From Clostridium celatum DSM 1785 (GTDB taxonomy: Bacteria > Bacillota > Clostridia > Clostridiales > Clostridiaceae), in assembly GCF_000320405.1 (NCBI RefSeq), contig NZ_KB291618.1, positions 62,001-126,000 on the forward strand: a stretch of DNA of 64,000 nucleotides. The letters run 5' to 3'. The position numbers were made by a program, and so were the translations under genes. The notes beneath the pieces are model-generated. The model was not told where the DNA came from. It made no database searches and saw nothing but the letters and a program-made list of their open reading frames with translations. Positions 27,752-37,353 of the stretch are shown here, in pieces; within the stretch, counting starts at the first letter, position 1; each line of letters begins with the position of its first letter.

Positions 27752-29145
27752 AATCCATTATTTTCTGCTACTTCTTTAATCCATCTACCTGACTTCTTTA
27801 TTGTCTTCTTTTGAGTAGCTAAATCAACAGCAATAAATCCATATCTATTTTTGTAAGCATTAGACCAAGACCAACAATCGATTGGAGTCCATGAATGATA
27901 TCCAAAACAATTTGAACCTTCCTCTATTCCTTTATGAAGATATTGTAAATGCTCTTTAAAGAATTCAATTCTATAATCATCTTGAATTTCACCATTTTTA
28001 TCTATATATTTTTCTTCACCTTCAACACCCATACCATTTTCTGAAATATACCATGGAATATTATTGTAATTATCTCTTATATTCATAGCTATATCATACA
28101 TTGCTTGAGGGTATATCTCCCATCCTCTATATGGATTCATTCTCTTACCTGGCATATCATAATAATCAAAGTGCTTGTCTGGCATCCATCCTTTTGAATT
28201 ATCAAACTCCGATTCTTTTGCTTTAACTCTTCTTGGTTGATAATAGTTTACTCCTAAGAAATCAACAGTGTTTTTTCTTATTATCTCCATTTCTTCCTCT
28301 GAAGCTTCCCACATAACACCATTTTCTTTTAATAGTTCAACTAAAAGAGATGGGAATTCTCCCTTAACAGCTGGATCTAAGAATGAGTTATTAAATATGT
28401 CATCAGCAATTTTAGCTGCCTTTAAATCTTCTTCACTATTACTTCTTGGATATGCTGGAGTTAAGTTAAGAACTATACCTATTTTTCCTCCATCCTTATC
28501 ACATCCAATTTCTCTAAATTTATTTATTACTTTTGCAGATGCAAGATTTAAGTTAAATAATACCTGCATAGCTTTTTTACCATCTACTAATTTCGGATAG
28601 TGGAACTGATATAAATATTCTCCTTCAACAACTACTATAGGTTCATTAAAAGTAGTCCAATACTTAACTCTATCTCCAAATAACTTAAATGCTGTTTCTG
28701 CAAACTTTACAAATAAGTCAACAACATGTTTAGATTCCCATCCACCATATTTATCATATAATTCAACTGGTATATCAAAGTGATGTAAATTCATAACTGG
28801 AATCATGCCATTTTTTATAGTTTCATCTATAACATCATTATAAAATCTTATTGCATCTTCATCTGGTTCTCCAGTTTCTAAATCCTTTATAAGTCTTGTC
28901 CATTGAATTGATGTTCTAAAACTATTTAAACCAATTTCCTTAAGCATAGCTAAATCTTCTTTGTAGCTATTATAAAAATTAGATGTAACTTGTGGTCCTA
29001 CTCTATCAAAGAAAGCTTCTGGCTCTACTTCATACCAATAGTCAAATACACTCTTATGTGGTTTATTAAAATCTCCTTCTGATTGTGGACCTGATGTTGC
29101 TGATCCCCACCAAAACCCTTCTGGAAATATATATTTTTTAGTCAT
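27748..29145 (-). CDS. 6-phospho-beta-glycosidase (GH1)
   Basis: Cleaves 6-phosphorylated beta-glycosides made by PTS uptake. It has 465 residues and no signal peptide. Catalytic acid/base Glu168 is in TFNEP and nucleophile Glu369 in SENG. The aglycone/phosphate loop reads CWSWSNAYKNRYG (424-436), like the SWSNGYEKRYG loop of 6-phospho-beta-galactosidase LacG. The phosphate-contacting Ser is kept, but at the Lys position there is Asn433, with Lys at 432. This supports phospho-substrates yet leaves glucoside versus galactoside open. The ATG follows GGAGGAGAAAAAAG. The promoter region carries the GntR-type operators also found at the PTS genes. Confidence 0.9.
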   Translation of the reverse strand: MTKKYIFPEGFWWGSATSGPQSEGDFNKPHKSVFDYWYEVEPEAFFDRVGPQVTSNFYNSYKEDLAMLKEIGLNSFRTSIQWTRLIKDLETGEPDEDAIRFYNDVIDETIKNGMIPVMNLHHFDIPVELYDKYGGWESKHVVDLFVKFAETAFKLFGDRVKYWTTFNEPIVVVEGEYLYQFHYPKLVDGKKAMQVLFNLNLASAKVINKFREIGCDKDGGKIGIVLNLTPAYPRSNSEEDLKAAKIADDIFNNSFLDPAVKGEFPSLLVELLKENGVMWEASEEEMEIIRKNTVDFLGVNYYQPRRVKAKESEFDNSKGWMPDKHFDYYDMPGKRMNPYRGWEIYPQAMYDIAMNIRDNYNNIPWYISENGMGVEGEEKYIDKNGEIQDDYRIEFFKEHLQYLHKGIEEGSNCFGYHSWTPIDCWSWSNAYKNRYGFIAVDLATQKKTIKKSGRWIKEVAENNGF

Positions 29146-29194
29146 CTTTTTTCTCCTCCGAAATTTATAATTTATAGAACTAATTCTTAATCAT

Positions 29195-29295
29195 ATTATA
29201 TCCTCGTCTTTTTTAAATGTCTATACTTTTATTTATAAAAACATATCTTTTATTTTTAAAATCATGTTTTTGATTTTAAAAAAACATACTTTTAT
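29195..29295 (-). promoter_or_regulatory. Promoter and GntR-type operators of the GH1 gene
   Basis: TAGACA (29223-29218), 17-base spacer, TATAAT (29200-29195). Overlapping and upstream lie AAAAGTATAG, AAAAGATATGTTTTT (29237-29251) and AAAAGTATGTTTT (29281-29293) on the minus strand, variants of the AAAAGATATATCTTTT palindrome of the PTS IIC gene. Confidence 0.55.
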
Positions 29296-29359
29296 ATTGG
29301 AATTTTTCTTATATTACTGCAAAACATATTGATATTCATTTGTCATAATTAAAAAAAGC

Positions 29360-29409
29360 AAAAAAAATTCTTAGTTAATAAGTTGTGATTTATTAACTAA
29401 GAATTTTTT
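29360..29409. terminator. Terminator of the first GntR gene
   Basis: A long perfect stem AATTCTTAGTTAATAA with TTATTAACTAAGAATT, A run on one side and T run on the other, so it works in both directions. Confidence 0.85.
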
Positions 29410-29433
29410 ATGTTTTCTCATTGCAGTAATTTT

Positions 29434-30144
29434 TTAAATTACTGTAATTGCTTTAAATTCAAATTTATCATATCTATGTCTAGAAAAAGAATATTCAAAA
29501 ACTTTTCCATTATCTAAGTATGCAACTCTTTCTACTTCTAATACAGGTTCATCTAAATTTAATTCTAAATATTCTCTATCTAAATCTGTACTTTTATAGG
29601 CTCTTACTGTAGAGTGTGCACTTTGTATTTTTAAATTTAACTTATCTTGTATGTAACTATATATAGATCCTTTAACATCTGCTAATTTCATTCCTGGAAT
29701 AAGATTTAAAGGTATGTAAGTTTTTTCTATAACTACAGGGATATCATCTACATATCTTACTCTATGGATAGAATAAATAAATTCATCTTTTTCTATTTTT
29801 AGCATATCAGCAATTGTTTCGGAAGCATTTATAATTTTAAACTCTAACACTTTACTTGTTACTTTATGCCCTAAATTAGTATTAGTTAATCCAGAAAATT
29901 GTTTTTTTTCTATTATTCATTGAATTTCATTTTCTGTTATATCTTTTACAAATGTCCCAGAACCTCTTCTCTTTATTATTAGACCTTCACCCACTAATAA
30001 ATCTAATGCCTTTTTTACAGTCATTTTACTTACATTGTACTTTTCACATATTTCCTTTTCAAATGGAAGCTGTTCATTTGGTTTATATTTACCTCTTAAA
30101 ATATCATCCTTGATATCTAATGCTATTTTTTGATATTTTATCAT
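29434..30144 (-). pseudogene. GntR/UTRA-family regulator interrupted by an in-frame TGA
   Basis: The two halves (30144-29917 and 29850-29434) lie in the same frame, and the region between them reads as protein (IIEKKQFSGLTNTNL) once a single TGA at 29917-29919 is ignored. Restored, the protein has 236 residues, exactly the length of the paralogue at 32749-33459, and aligns with it throughout: winged helix (about 5-68) then a UTRA ligand domain. The TGA aligns with a Glu of the paralogue, so a substitution is likely. The HTH half alone could still bind DNA. It is divergent from the PTS IIA gene and adjacent to the GH1 gene. Confidence 0.82.
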
Positions 30145-30233
30145 TTTTTATTTCACCTTTACCTTTATCTACTCTATTTTTATTCTACTAATTATTTATG
30201 ATTTATTCAGAAAGATTAAATATATATTTTTTA

Positions 30234-30274
30234 TTGAAATTTGTAATGTTCTATTATATAATAAGTATATACTT
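30234..30274 (+). promoter_or_regulatory. PTS IIA promoter with GntR-type operator
   Basis: TTGAAA (30234-30239), 17-base spacer, TATAAT (30257-30262). The perfect palindrome AAGTATATACTT (30263-30274) follows directly, placed to block initiation. Confidence 0.7.
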
Positions 30275-30295
30275 TTAAGAGAGAGGGTTTTGTTT

Positions 30296-30607
30296 ATGAA
30301 TAATATGGAATCAGTTGCATTTGAGTTAATTAGTAATGTTGGAGAAGCAAAATCATTATTAATGGAAGCTTTAATGTTAGCTAGAGAAGAGCAATTTGAA
30401 GATGCCGATAATAAAGTTACTTTATCTGGAGAGTTTTTATCTAAAGCTCACCACAGTCACTTTGATTTAGTTCAAAAAGAAGCTAATGGTGAACAATTAC
30501 CATTTTCTTTAATATTAATGCATGCAGAAGATCAATTAATGACAACTGAAACATTAAAAATGTTAGTTGAAGAATTAATCTTAACACATAAAAAATATTC
30601 AAAATAA
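30296..30607 (+). CDS. PTS lactose/cellobiose-family EIIA
   Basis: Phosphocarrier that passes phosphate from HPr to EIIB of the lactose/cellobiose/chitobiose family. It has 103 residues from ATG 30296, which follows GAGAGGG at good distance; an in-frame TTG at 30290 is too close. The helical-bundle fold shows the active-site LMHAEDQLMTTET (His76, Asp79). It is transcribed away from the GntR gene and its EIIB/EIIC partners (30852-32587), on the opposite strand, but shares their operator type. Its own terminator follows. Confidence 0.94.
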   Translation: MNNMESVAFELISNVGEAKSLLMEALMLAREEQFEDADNKVTLSGEFLSKAHHSHFDLVQKEANGEQLPFSLILMHAEDQLMTTETLKMLVEELILTHKKYSK

Positions 30608-30620
30608 GTACTTTTTTAAT

Positions 30621-30650
30621 AAAACCAGCAATATGCTGGTTTTATTTTTT
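30621..30650 (+). terminator. Terminator of PTS IIA
   Basis: AAAACCAGCA with TGCTGGTTTT around a 3-base loop, then six T. Confidence 0.88.
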
Positions 30651-30751
30651 ATTTATAAATTATATATTAAAATATTAACTCTATTACTTACACTTATTTT
30701 TTAATATTTAATTTTCCTTTAATAAATATATCTTTAAAAATTTGTGCTTTA

Positions 30752-30809
30752 TAATATAAAACACAACATAGATTATACTTTAATCTAAAGCTAATCTACA
30801 TTGTGTTTT
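30752..30809 (-). terminator. Terminator of the PTS IIC-IIB transcript
   Basis: An 18-bp stem (30758-30775 with 30792-30809) that is fully paired only in the minus-strand RNA through GU pairs. The U tract is short. Confidence 0.7.
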
Positions 30810-30851
30810 ATTTTTTAACGATATCTAATATTCCTTTTGCATATAAAAATT

Positions 30852-31166
30852 TTATGCTTCAAATTCATCCATAACATCATATGCTTGTTCTAAAACAGCT
30901 AATCCATCTACTCTTCCGTAAGTAACAGTATCAATTACTGCAACTGGTATTTTTCCACCAACCATAGTTTTCATTTTTGACTCTAAAAAACGTACTTGTG
31001 GTCCTAATAATAATACATCTGCTTTTTCCCAATTATTTGGAGCATCACTTTGTGATACTGCCCAGATTTTGCATTCTACTTCATTTTCTTCTGCTGCCTT
31101 TTGCATTTTAGTAACTAATAAACTTGTTGACATTCCTGCTGAACAAACTAATAATATATTTTTCAT
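30852..31166 (-). CDS. PTS cellobiose/lactose-family EIIB
   Basis: It takes phosphate from the IIA protein on Cys8 (LLVCSAGMSTS, the PTS IIB signature) and passes it to the sugar in EIIC. It has 104 residues, single domain, cytoplasmic. The ATG follows GGAGGGATATTATT. It starts 56 bases after the EIIC gene, same strand, one operon. The preferred sugar is not readable; the neighbouring GH1 enzyme points to a beta-glucoside or beta-galactoside. Confidence 0.93.
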   Translation of the reverse strand: MKNILLVCSAGMSTSLLVTKMQKAAEENEVECKIWAVSQSDAPNNWEKADVLLLGPQVRFLESKMKTMVGGKIPVAVIDTVTYGRVDGLAVLEQAYDVMDEFEA

Positions 31167-31222
31167 AATAATATCCCTCCAGATTTTATATCTATTTATT
31201 TAAATACTGTATTTAAATTTTC

Positions 31223-32587
31223 TTAGTAAGCTTTTTCTGTCATTTCTGCTGTTTCTTTTGTCTTTTTAAATCTGCTTACTTTATTTTTAGATTTTTCTGC
31301 AGCTTCTTTTTCTAATTTAATTGCTTGTATATCCATTACTTTTATAAATGGTGTCCAAATTGCTAATACTACAGCTAATATAACTAATTGTAATATACCA
31401 CCAGCTAAAGAGTTAGTTGCAAGCATACCACTAAAGAAAATTGGTACTGTCCAAGGTACTGCTACCCCTGTTGTCATTGGAACTAATCCAAATTTCATTG
31501 ATAAATAAGCTATAGTAACACCTACTATTAGTGAGATAATCCAAGGAATAAGTATTGTTGGATTCATAACTATTGGCAAACCAAATATAACTGGTTCATT
31601 AACGTTAAATATTCCTGCTGGTCCTGCTAATTTAGCTACCTCTCTTAATTGTTTGCTTTTTGCAATTATTAATATACCAATTACAACTGCAAGCGTCATA
31701 CCTGTACCACCTATACCAACAGTAAATGTTTCCATGAACTGTTTAGTAACTATGTTAGGTAAATCTGTATGATTAACTACTGCTTCATAATTTTGAAGTG
31801 ATAATGTATTCCAAATTGGATCTAATACTGAATTAACTATAATTTGACCATGTAAACCAAAGAACCATAAAAGTTGAATTGCAAATACCGCAACTATTGT
31901 TGCTGCTAATCCACTACCTAAGTGCATTAATGGAACTTGTATAAGTTGATATATAAAGTCATGTATATTACCCCAAGGTGTATAAACAAAAATAGTTCTA
32001 ATTACTAAAAATACTGTCAATACTATACATGCTGGTATTAATGCGGCAAAAGATTTTGCTACTGTTGGTGGAACACCATCTGGCATTTTGATTGTCCAAT
32101 TTTTTTTCATAATACGTACATATAACCAAGTTGCTAAGAATGCTGCTAAAATACCAACAAACATTCCCTTTGCACCTAATCTTGTAATTGGAATTATATC
32201 TGTTACTAAAACACCTGCTTCTGTAGTCATTGAAATCGGTGTTAAAACTAAAAATGATGCTACTGAAATAGCTGCTGGAAAAATAGGATCAACATCATAA
32301 CTTTTTGCTAAATAATACCCAATGCCCATTACAACAAATAGTGTTGCTATACTCATAGTCGCTGATGGTAGTATACTTAATACATCTGTTACAGTAGCTA
32401 CCCCATTACTACCTATGACCTTATCTAAATATGGTAGATTCATTATAACAACTGCAAGCGATCCAACTATTGTTAGTGGAAAACTTAGCATAAATGAATC
32501 ACGTAAAACTGTTAAAACTCTGCTAGCACTTAACTTACCAGCTATAGGTAGTAAATACTTTTCAATTAACTCATTAAATTTAGACAT
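31223..32587 (-). CDS. PTS cellobiose/lactose-family EIIC
   Basis: Membrane channel and sugar-binding unit of the PTS. It has 454 residues and about ten helices, family PTS-EIIC 2 (Lac/Cel). Characteristic parts are LSASRVLTVLRDSFMLSFPLTIVGS near the start in shortened form, GLHGQIIVNSVLDP, and FNVNEPVIFGLPIVMNP with the substrate-contacting Asn-Glu. The C-terminal tail is charged and cytosolic. The start follows GAGAGGGGATGGATTAG. The promoter carries a perfect operator within its spacer. Confidence 0.93.
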   Translation of the reverse strand: MSKFNELIEKYLLPIAGKLSASRVLTVLRDSFMLSFPLTIVGSLAVVIMNLPYLDKVIGSNGVATVTDVLSILPSATMSIATLFVVMGIGYYLAKSYDVDPIFPAAISVASFLVLTPISMTTEAGVLVTDIIPITRLGAKGMFVGILAAFLATWLYVRIMKKNWTIKMPDGVPPTVAKSFAALIPACIVLTVFLVIRTIFVYTPWGNIHDFIYQLIQVPLMHLGSGLAATIVAVFAIQLLWFFGLHGQIIVNSVLDPIWNTLSLQNYEAVVNHTDLPNIVTKQFMETFTVGIGGTGMTLAVVIGILIIAKSKQLREVAKLAGPAGIFNVNEPVIFGLPIVMNPTILIPWIISLIVGVTIAYLSMKFGLVPMTTGVAVPWTVPIFFSGMLATNSLAGGILQLVILAVVLAIWTPFIKVMDIQAIKLEKEAAEKSKNKVSRFKKTKETAEMTEKAY

Positions 32588-32641
32588 CTAATCCATCCCC
32601 TCTCAAGTTTATAACTTTTTATGAAATCTATTACATGACTT

Positions 32642-32688
32642 ATTATAATAAAAGATATATCTTTTGTAAAGCAAAAGTATATTCTTTT
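32642..32688 (-). promoter_or_regulatory. PTS IIC promoter with two GntR-type operators
   Basis: TTTACA (32670-32665), 17-base spacer, TATAAT (32647-32642). The perfect 16-bp palindrome AAAAGATATATCTTTT (32650-32665) fills the spacer and a second, imperfect copy AAAAGTATATTCTTTT lies at 32673-32688. Centres are 23 bases apart. Confidence 0.75.
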
Positions 32689-32710
32689 ATTATAAAAATA
32701 TAAATTTATT

Positions 32711-32748
32711 AAAAAAAGTGTGCAAATCATAATTTTTGCACACTTTTT
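32711..32748. terminator. Terminator of the second GntR gene
   Basis: AAAGTGTGCAAA with TTTGCACACTTT, A and T runs on both sides, right after the stop at 32749. Confidence 0.85.
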
Positions 32749-33459
32749 CTACTTTATAATTACACTTTTAAATTCAAATTTATCATTTCTATGATGAGAT
32801 TTTGAATATTCAAATGGTATACCATTATCTAAAAAAGCTATTTGCTCAACTTCTAATAATGGTGAATATTTCTCTATCTCTAAATACTTTCTCTCCTCTT
32901 CATTTGCACTTACAGCTCTAATAGTTCTATGAGCACTTTTAATTTTTAAATTTAGAGTTTCTTCTATATAGTTATATATAGATTTTTCTAAAACATCCTT
33001 TTTTAATCCTGTAATAACATTAATAGGCATATATGTATATTCAATTACATATGGTTCATCATTTGCATATCTTACACGACATATATAATAAACAAATTCA
33101 TCATTAGATATTTTTAACTTATTAGCAATCTCACTAGTTGTATTAATTATATTAAACTCAATAACTTTACTTGTTACTTTTATTTTGCGGAAAATACCTG
33201 TAAATCCAGTTAATAAATTACTTTCACTTATTTCTTTTATTTCGCTACTTTCAATTCCTTTTACAAAAGTACCTGCCCCTCTTCTTTTTACAACTAATCC
33301 TTTCATTACTAAAATATCTACTGCCTTTTTTATTGTAATTCTACTGACACCATATTCTTCGCACATTTCCTTTTCTAGTGGCAATTGATCATTTACATTA
33401 TATTCTCTATTTGCTATTTTATTTTGAAGATCAATTGCAATTTCTTCATATTTTAACAT
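32749..33459 (-). CDS. GntR-family regulator with UTRA domain
   Basis: Transcription factor of the HutC/YvoA subfamily. It has 236 residues: winged helix (about 5-68; QLPLEKEMCEEYGVSRITIKKAV in two parts) and UTRA ligand-binding domain (about 90-232). It is the intact paralogue of the broken gene at 29434-30144. The start follows GAGGTGTTATA. It sits between the PTS IIC gene and a ROK kinase, so the probable ligand is a phosphorylated beta-glycoside and the probable operator the AAAAGATATATCTTTT-type palindrome; both are inferences. Confidence 0.92.
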   Translation of the reverse strand: MLKYEEIAIDLQNKIANREYNVNDQLPLEKEMCEEYGVSRITIKKAVDILVMKGLVVKRRGAGTFVKGIESSEIKEISESNLLTGFTGIFRKIKVTSKVIEFNIINTTSEIANKLKISNDEFVYYICRVRYANDEPYVIEYTYMPINVITGLKKDVLEKSIYNYIEETLNLKIKSAHRTIRAVSANEEERKYLEIEKYSPLLEVEQIAFLDNGIPFEYSKSHHRNDKFEFKSVIIK

Positions 33460-33587
33460 TATAACACCTCATAAAATTTTAATTTTCTATATATCATTAT
33501 AATTTTACAAATATCTTTAAACAATATCTATATTTAAGTTATTACTATACTTTTTCATATAAATACTCTTCATTATATCTATAACGT

Positions 33588-33628
33588 AAAATAGAGCTAT
33601 ATTCATCTTAATATATAGCTCTATTTTT
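33588..33628 (-). terminator. Terminator of the ROK kinase gene
   Basis: AAATAGAGCTATAT with ATATAGCTCTATTT around a 10-base loop, near the stop at 33634. Confidence 0.8.
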
Positions 33629-33633
33629 ATATC

Positions 33634-34539
33634 CTATATCAAATTTTGTTTTTGTAAAAAATTGTATAAAGCCCCTAATTTATTTGCATCATTTCCATAC
33701 TTACAAATCTTTACTATTGGTCTTATTGTTGCATCTGGATTAGAATTCATAACTTCATCTATCCTTTTATTTACTTCATCTAAAAAACCTTTTCTTTCAC
33801 AAATAGCTCCACCTAAAACTATAACTTCTGGGTCATAAGTATATTGAATATTAAATATGCCTATAGCCATATATCTAAAAAATTTATTTACCTCTTCTAT
33901 CGCAACTTCATCTCCGCTATCATATAATTCAAAAGCTTTTAATCCGTTAAACTTTTCTATATCTATGCCTTTTCTCTCTGCAATAGATTTTGCTAATGCA
34001 AATGTTGAGCCTACTCCACTCCATGATAAATATTTTTGCTTAGTAACATCTATATCTACTAAGCAATAACCAAATTCTCCACCATGCTTATGAATACCTG
34101 AATGTATTTTTTTATTCTTAACTAATGCTCCACCTATGCCTGTCCCACAAACCACAAAAGCACAATCATTTTCTTCTTTTGCCACACCAATCCAACATTC
34201 ACCTAAAGCTGCACAATTTGCATCATTTTCTATTTCAACTGGTAATCCAGTATTTTCATTTAATATTCGTTTAAAATTAGGCCCATGTATATATGGTAAT
34301 GCACTCATACCTCCAATAATTCCACTTTCACTATCTACAGCTCCTGGTGCACTTAAAGCAATTCCCTTTAAACTATACTCTTCTTTTAAACTATTAATTT
34401 TAGTAGATAAGTTTTCGAAAAATTCTTCACTGGTTTTAGCTATATCTATTTTATCACTAATAATTATCTTACCTAAATTATTAATTATAGACCACTTTAC
34501 AGATGACCCACCTATATCAAATACTATATAATTGTTCAT
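33634..34539 (-). CDS. ROK-family kinase, beta-glucoside-kinase-like
   Basis: The 301 residues have the ROK ATP site DIGGSSVKWS (8-17), ALSAPGAVD, catalytic NDANCAALGE, and VCGTGIGGALV. The cysteine zinc motif of glucokinases is absent, replaced by WSGVGSTFALAKS, as in the BglK group that phosphorylates cellobiose and aryl-glucosides. Position beside the beta-glucoside PTS genes fits that role, although PTS substrates arrive already phosphorylated, so it may serve an unphosphorylated sugar. The ATG follows AGGAGGAATAT. It shows no operon link to the SBP gene upstream. Confidence 0.85.
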   Translation of the reverse strand: MNNYIVFDIGGSSVKWSIINNLGKIIISDKIDIAKTSEEFFENLSTKINSLKEEYSLKGIALSAPGAVDSESGIIGGMSALPYIHGPNFKRILNENTGLPVEIENDANCAALGECWIGVAKEENDCAFVVCGTGIGGALVKNKKIHSGIHKHGGEFGYCLVDIDVTKQKYLSWSGVGSTFALAKSIAERKGIDIEKFNGLKAFELYDSGDEVAIEEVNKFFRYMAIGIFNIQYTYDPEVIVLGGAICERKGFLDEVNKRIDEVMNSNPDATIRPIVKICKYGNDANKLGALYNFLQKQNLI

Positions 34540-34652
34540 ATATTCCTCCTACTTATAAAAGTTATTAATATTTACATTTAATATATCGTCCTAATATTTT
34601 GTTGTCCATAATATTTAAGTATCTGTGTAATATTTATATTTAAATCTTAAAA

Positions 34653-35962
34653 TTAATCTATTATATATTCTTTCTTTTTTAAGTTCCAATCATTATTAGT
34701 TTCAGTTATTATATTTTCTATATTTTTATCAATAATATATCTTTGAGTAAAAGTATAATCTAATCCAATAGATTTTCTTATATTTTCATAAATACCATGT
34801 ATATCTATAGTATTATCTTTCGTTCTTTCATCTAATATTTCATCTTCATCTTTATTTATTGAAATATTAAATCCTTTTAACTCATTAAAAAATTCCTTGT
34901 TTTTCTCACTGGTTTTTAAGATGATTGTATATTTAATGCATTAACATACTTATCTTCTTCAAATAAAAATTTTAAAAATTCCTTTGCTACTTCGGGATAT
35001 TTTGTATTTTTAGCTATTGCTAATTTATAATCACCAAATATTTTTATTACTTCACTTTCAGGAAGTGGGAACATTCCTATATCATCACTATTCATTCCCA
35101 TCTCACTTAACTGATACTTAAAATCAGAATTATAAAAAATCATTGCAACTTTTCCAGATACTATATCCCTTTTACACTGTTCCCATTTATAATCTAATAT
35201 ATTTTCCTCTACATATCCCTTATCTACTATACTTCTAACGAAATCTAAGGATTTTAACATTCCTCCATCTTCATAAAGAATATTGTCATTGCCTAATATT
35301 GCGTCAGTCTCTAAATTATTATCTAATAAATATGGTGCTATAGATATCCAACACTCCATTACCCACGACTGCGTATAATTTAAAGCCATTGGTACAATTC
35401 CATTACTTTTAATCTTTTCACAAATTTCAAAAAACTCTTCATTTGTACTCGGTATCTTATCAATTCCTAATTCTTCAAAAATAGCTTTATTATATATAAT
35501 TCCATACCATAAACTAGAACTTGCTAAACAATATTGTTTACCCTCTTCATTAATTCCATATTTATAATGATATATTTCATTTTCATCAAAGCCTAAATCA
35601 TCTATGGGTAAAAAATACCTGTCATATTCACTTGATTTTATAGCTCCTGGAACTATTGTAACATCTGGTAATTCCTGTACTGCTGCCCTTCTCTGAAGTA
35701 TCTCTTCTATTTCACCTATAAGCTCTAGATTAACAGTTACATTGGGATGTAATTTTTCAAATTCTTTTACTAAATTCTTTAATTCTTCTTTTTTATCGGT
35801 TCTATTGCTTACAAAACTTATTTCACCTACTAGCCCCTTTTCTTCTATAGTACTCTCATTATTTTTATTATAAGGTTTAATTATACAAATTGTAGCCATA
35901 ATAATACTTACTAAAATAACAACTACAATACTTAAAACTTTAAAGCTACCTTTAGTTTTCAC
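34653..35962 (-). pseudogene. Membrane-anchored extracellular solute-binding protein (one frameshift)
   Basis: The reading frame 35962-34916 stops at TAA after NALNIQSS, but the next frame carries a typical C-terminal segment (KTSEKNKEFFNELKGF onward) to TAA at 34653. Restoring one T in the TTT near 34919 gives 436 residues. The start is GTG 35962; a GTG six bases earlier is too close to the AGAGGT site. It is a family 1 (MalE-like) sugar-binding protein. The N-terminal helix (about 9-27) has no lipobox (ICII), so the protein stays as a membrane anchor. No ABC permease or ATPase is nearby. It follows the YesN-type regulator by 27 bases, so it is probably a sensor partner rather than a transporter subunit. 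Confidence 0.82.
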
Positions 35963-35989
35963 AAACACTACCTCTTTCTAAAAGCACAA

Positions 35990-37240
35990 TTACATATTTC
36001 CTTCTTTATCATCATTATTTCTAAATTCATTTGGAGTCTTTCCTGTTATCTTTTTAAAAGACCTACCAAATGTTCTTGCATCATTATACCCAACATTTTC
36101 TGCAATTTCATAAACTTTGAGATTAGTTTTTAAAAGTAGCTCTTTAGCAACACTTATTCTATGTTTTGATAAGAAATCATAAAACCCTTCATTTGTTTCC
36201 TTTTTAAATAATTCAGATAAATAGTTTTGACTTAAATACACTTCATTAGCAACTTCTTTAAGTGTTATATTCTTGTTAAAATTATCAACTATATACTGCT
36301 TGGCTAACTTTATGGCTGTTAAATTAGTTTTTTTCATTTCTTCATTATTACTTAAATATGCTTTATCTGATAAGTTAAGATTATATTTTTTTATTCTATG
36401 CTCTTGTCTTATACTACTCTTCAGCTTTCTAAACTCTTTAGATTGCTCTCTAAGCTTCCAAACCTTTTCTGTTGATTCTACAATATATACATTTCTATTA
36501 TTTTCAATAAACATATCAACATTTTCATATATATATGAATCAAAATAACTTAAATTCTTTTCCTTAGTAGTATCTATATAAAATATCATATATGTATTAT
36601 CCTCAAAATTAAATGATAAATACTCCATGCTCTTAAAGTTATCAATTACAGATTTAATAAAGTTTCTCACTAATTCTTTTTCATTATTTTTATCCCTATC
36701 TATAATGATCATTTTATATATATAGTTTTCACTTAACTGTATATTTTCAAGTAACCTTTTATCAGTTTTATAATTTGTTTCTCCATTTGAAAATAGCATA
36801 TGCTTAAAAAAGTCCTTCTTTAAAATATCAATAGATTTATTTAATATCTTTTCTTTTTTGCTATTATCCTTTATTTTATTTTCTACTTCTTCTAGTACAC
36901 TTATTAATTCATCTTGCTTAATTGGTTTTAACAAATAATTAATTGCACCTAACTTCATTGTATCTCTTACATATGTAAATTCATCATACCCACTTAACAC
37001 TACAAACATAGGAGGATTAGTTAATGTATCTAAAGAGTTTTTTATTAACTCTGTACCTGTCATTATAGGCATCTTTATATCAGTAATAACTAAATCCACT
37101 TTATTTTCCCTTAAATATTCTAGTGCTAACAAGCCATTTTGAAAATCTGAAATTACTTCATGTTGATCAAATAACCTTTTTATTATTTTAGTCAATCCCA
37201 TTCTGATAATTTTGTCATCATCAACAACTAATATTTTCAT
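35990..37240 (-). CDS. Response regulator, YesN/AraC type
   Basis: Two-component regulator. It has 416 residues: receiver domain 1-120 with phosphoacceptor Asp54 (VITDIKMP) and Lys in LLKPIK, a middle region without a clear family (about 125-300), and an AraC double helix-turn-helix (about 312-412; NLKVYEIAENVGYNDARTF). The ATG follows AAAGGGAGGATAT. It is divergent from the histidine kinase at 37354 with 113 bases between, and co-directional with the solute-binding protein. Such YesM/YesN pairs usually switch on genes for a single polysaccharide or oligosaccharide. Confidence 0.94.
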   Translation of the reverse strand: MKILVVDDDKIIRMGLTKIIKRLFDQHEVISDFQNGLLALEYLRENKVDLVITDIKMPIMTGTELIKNSLDTLTNPPMFVVLSGYDEFTYVRDTMKLGAINYLLKPIKQDELISVLEEVENKIKDNSKKEKILNKSIDILKKDFFKHMLFSNGETNYKTDKRLLENIQLSENYIYKMIIIDRDKNNEKELVRNFIKSVIDNFKSMEYLSFNFEDNTYMIFYIDTTKEKNLSYFDSYIYENVDMFIENNRNVYIVESTEKVWKLREQSKEFRKLKSSIRQEHRIKKYNLNLSDKAYLSNNEEMKKTNLTAIKLAKQYIVDNFNKNITLKEVANEVYLSQNYLSELFKKETNEGFYDFLSKHRISVAKELLLKTNLKVYEIAENVGYNDARTFGRSFKKITGKTPNEFRNNDDKEGNM

Positions 37241-37353
37241 ATATCCTCCCTTTTATTGAATAAACTTACTAATTGATATATATTAGTATTATACATTAAA
37301 TGTTTACATATTGTAATTATATATTTTTAGGAATTTATTTATTGGGGGATCAC

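Noticed and set aside
37300-37353. Longer start of the YesM kinase at 37300
   Set aside because: It has no ribosome binding site, while GGGGGA lies before ATG 37354.
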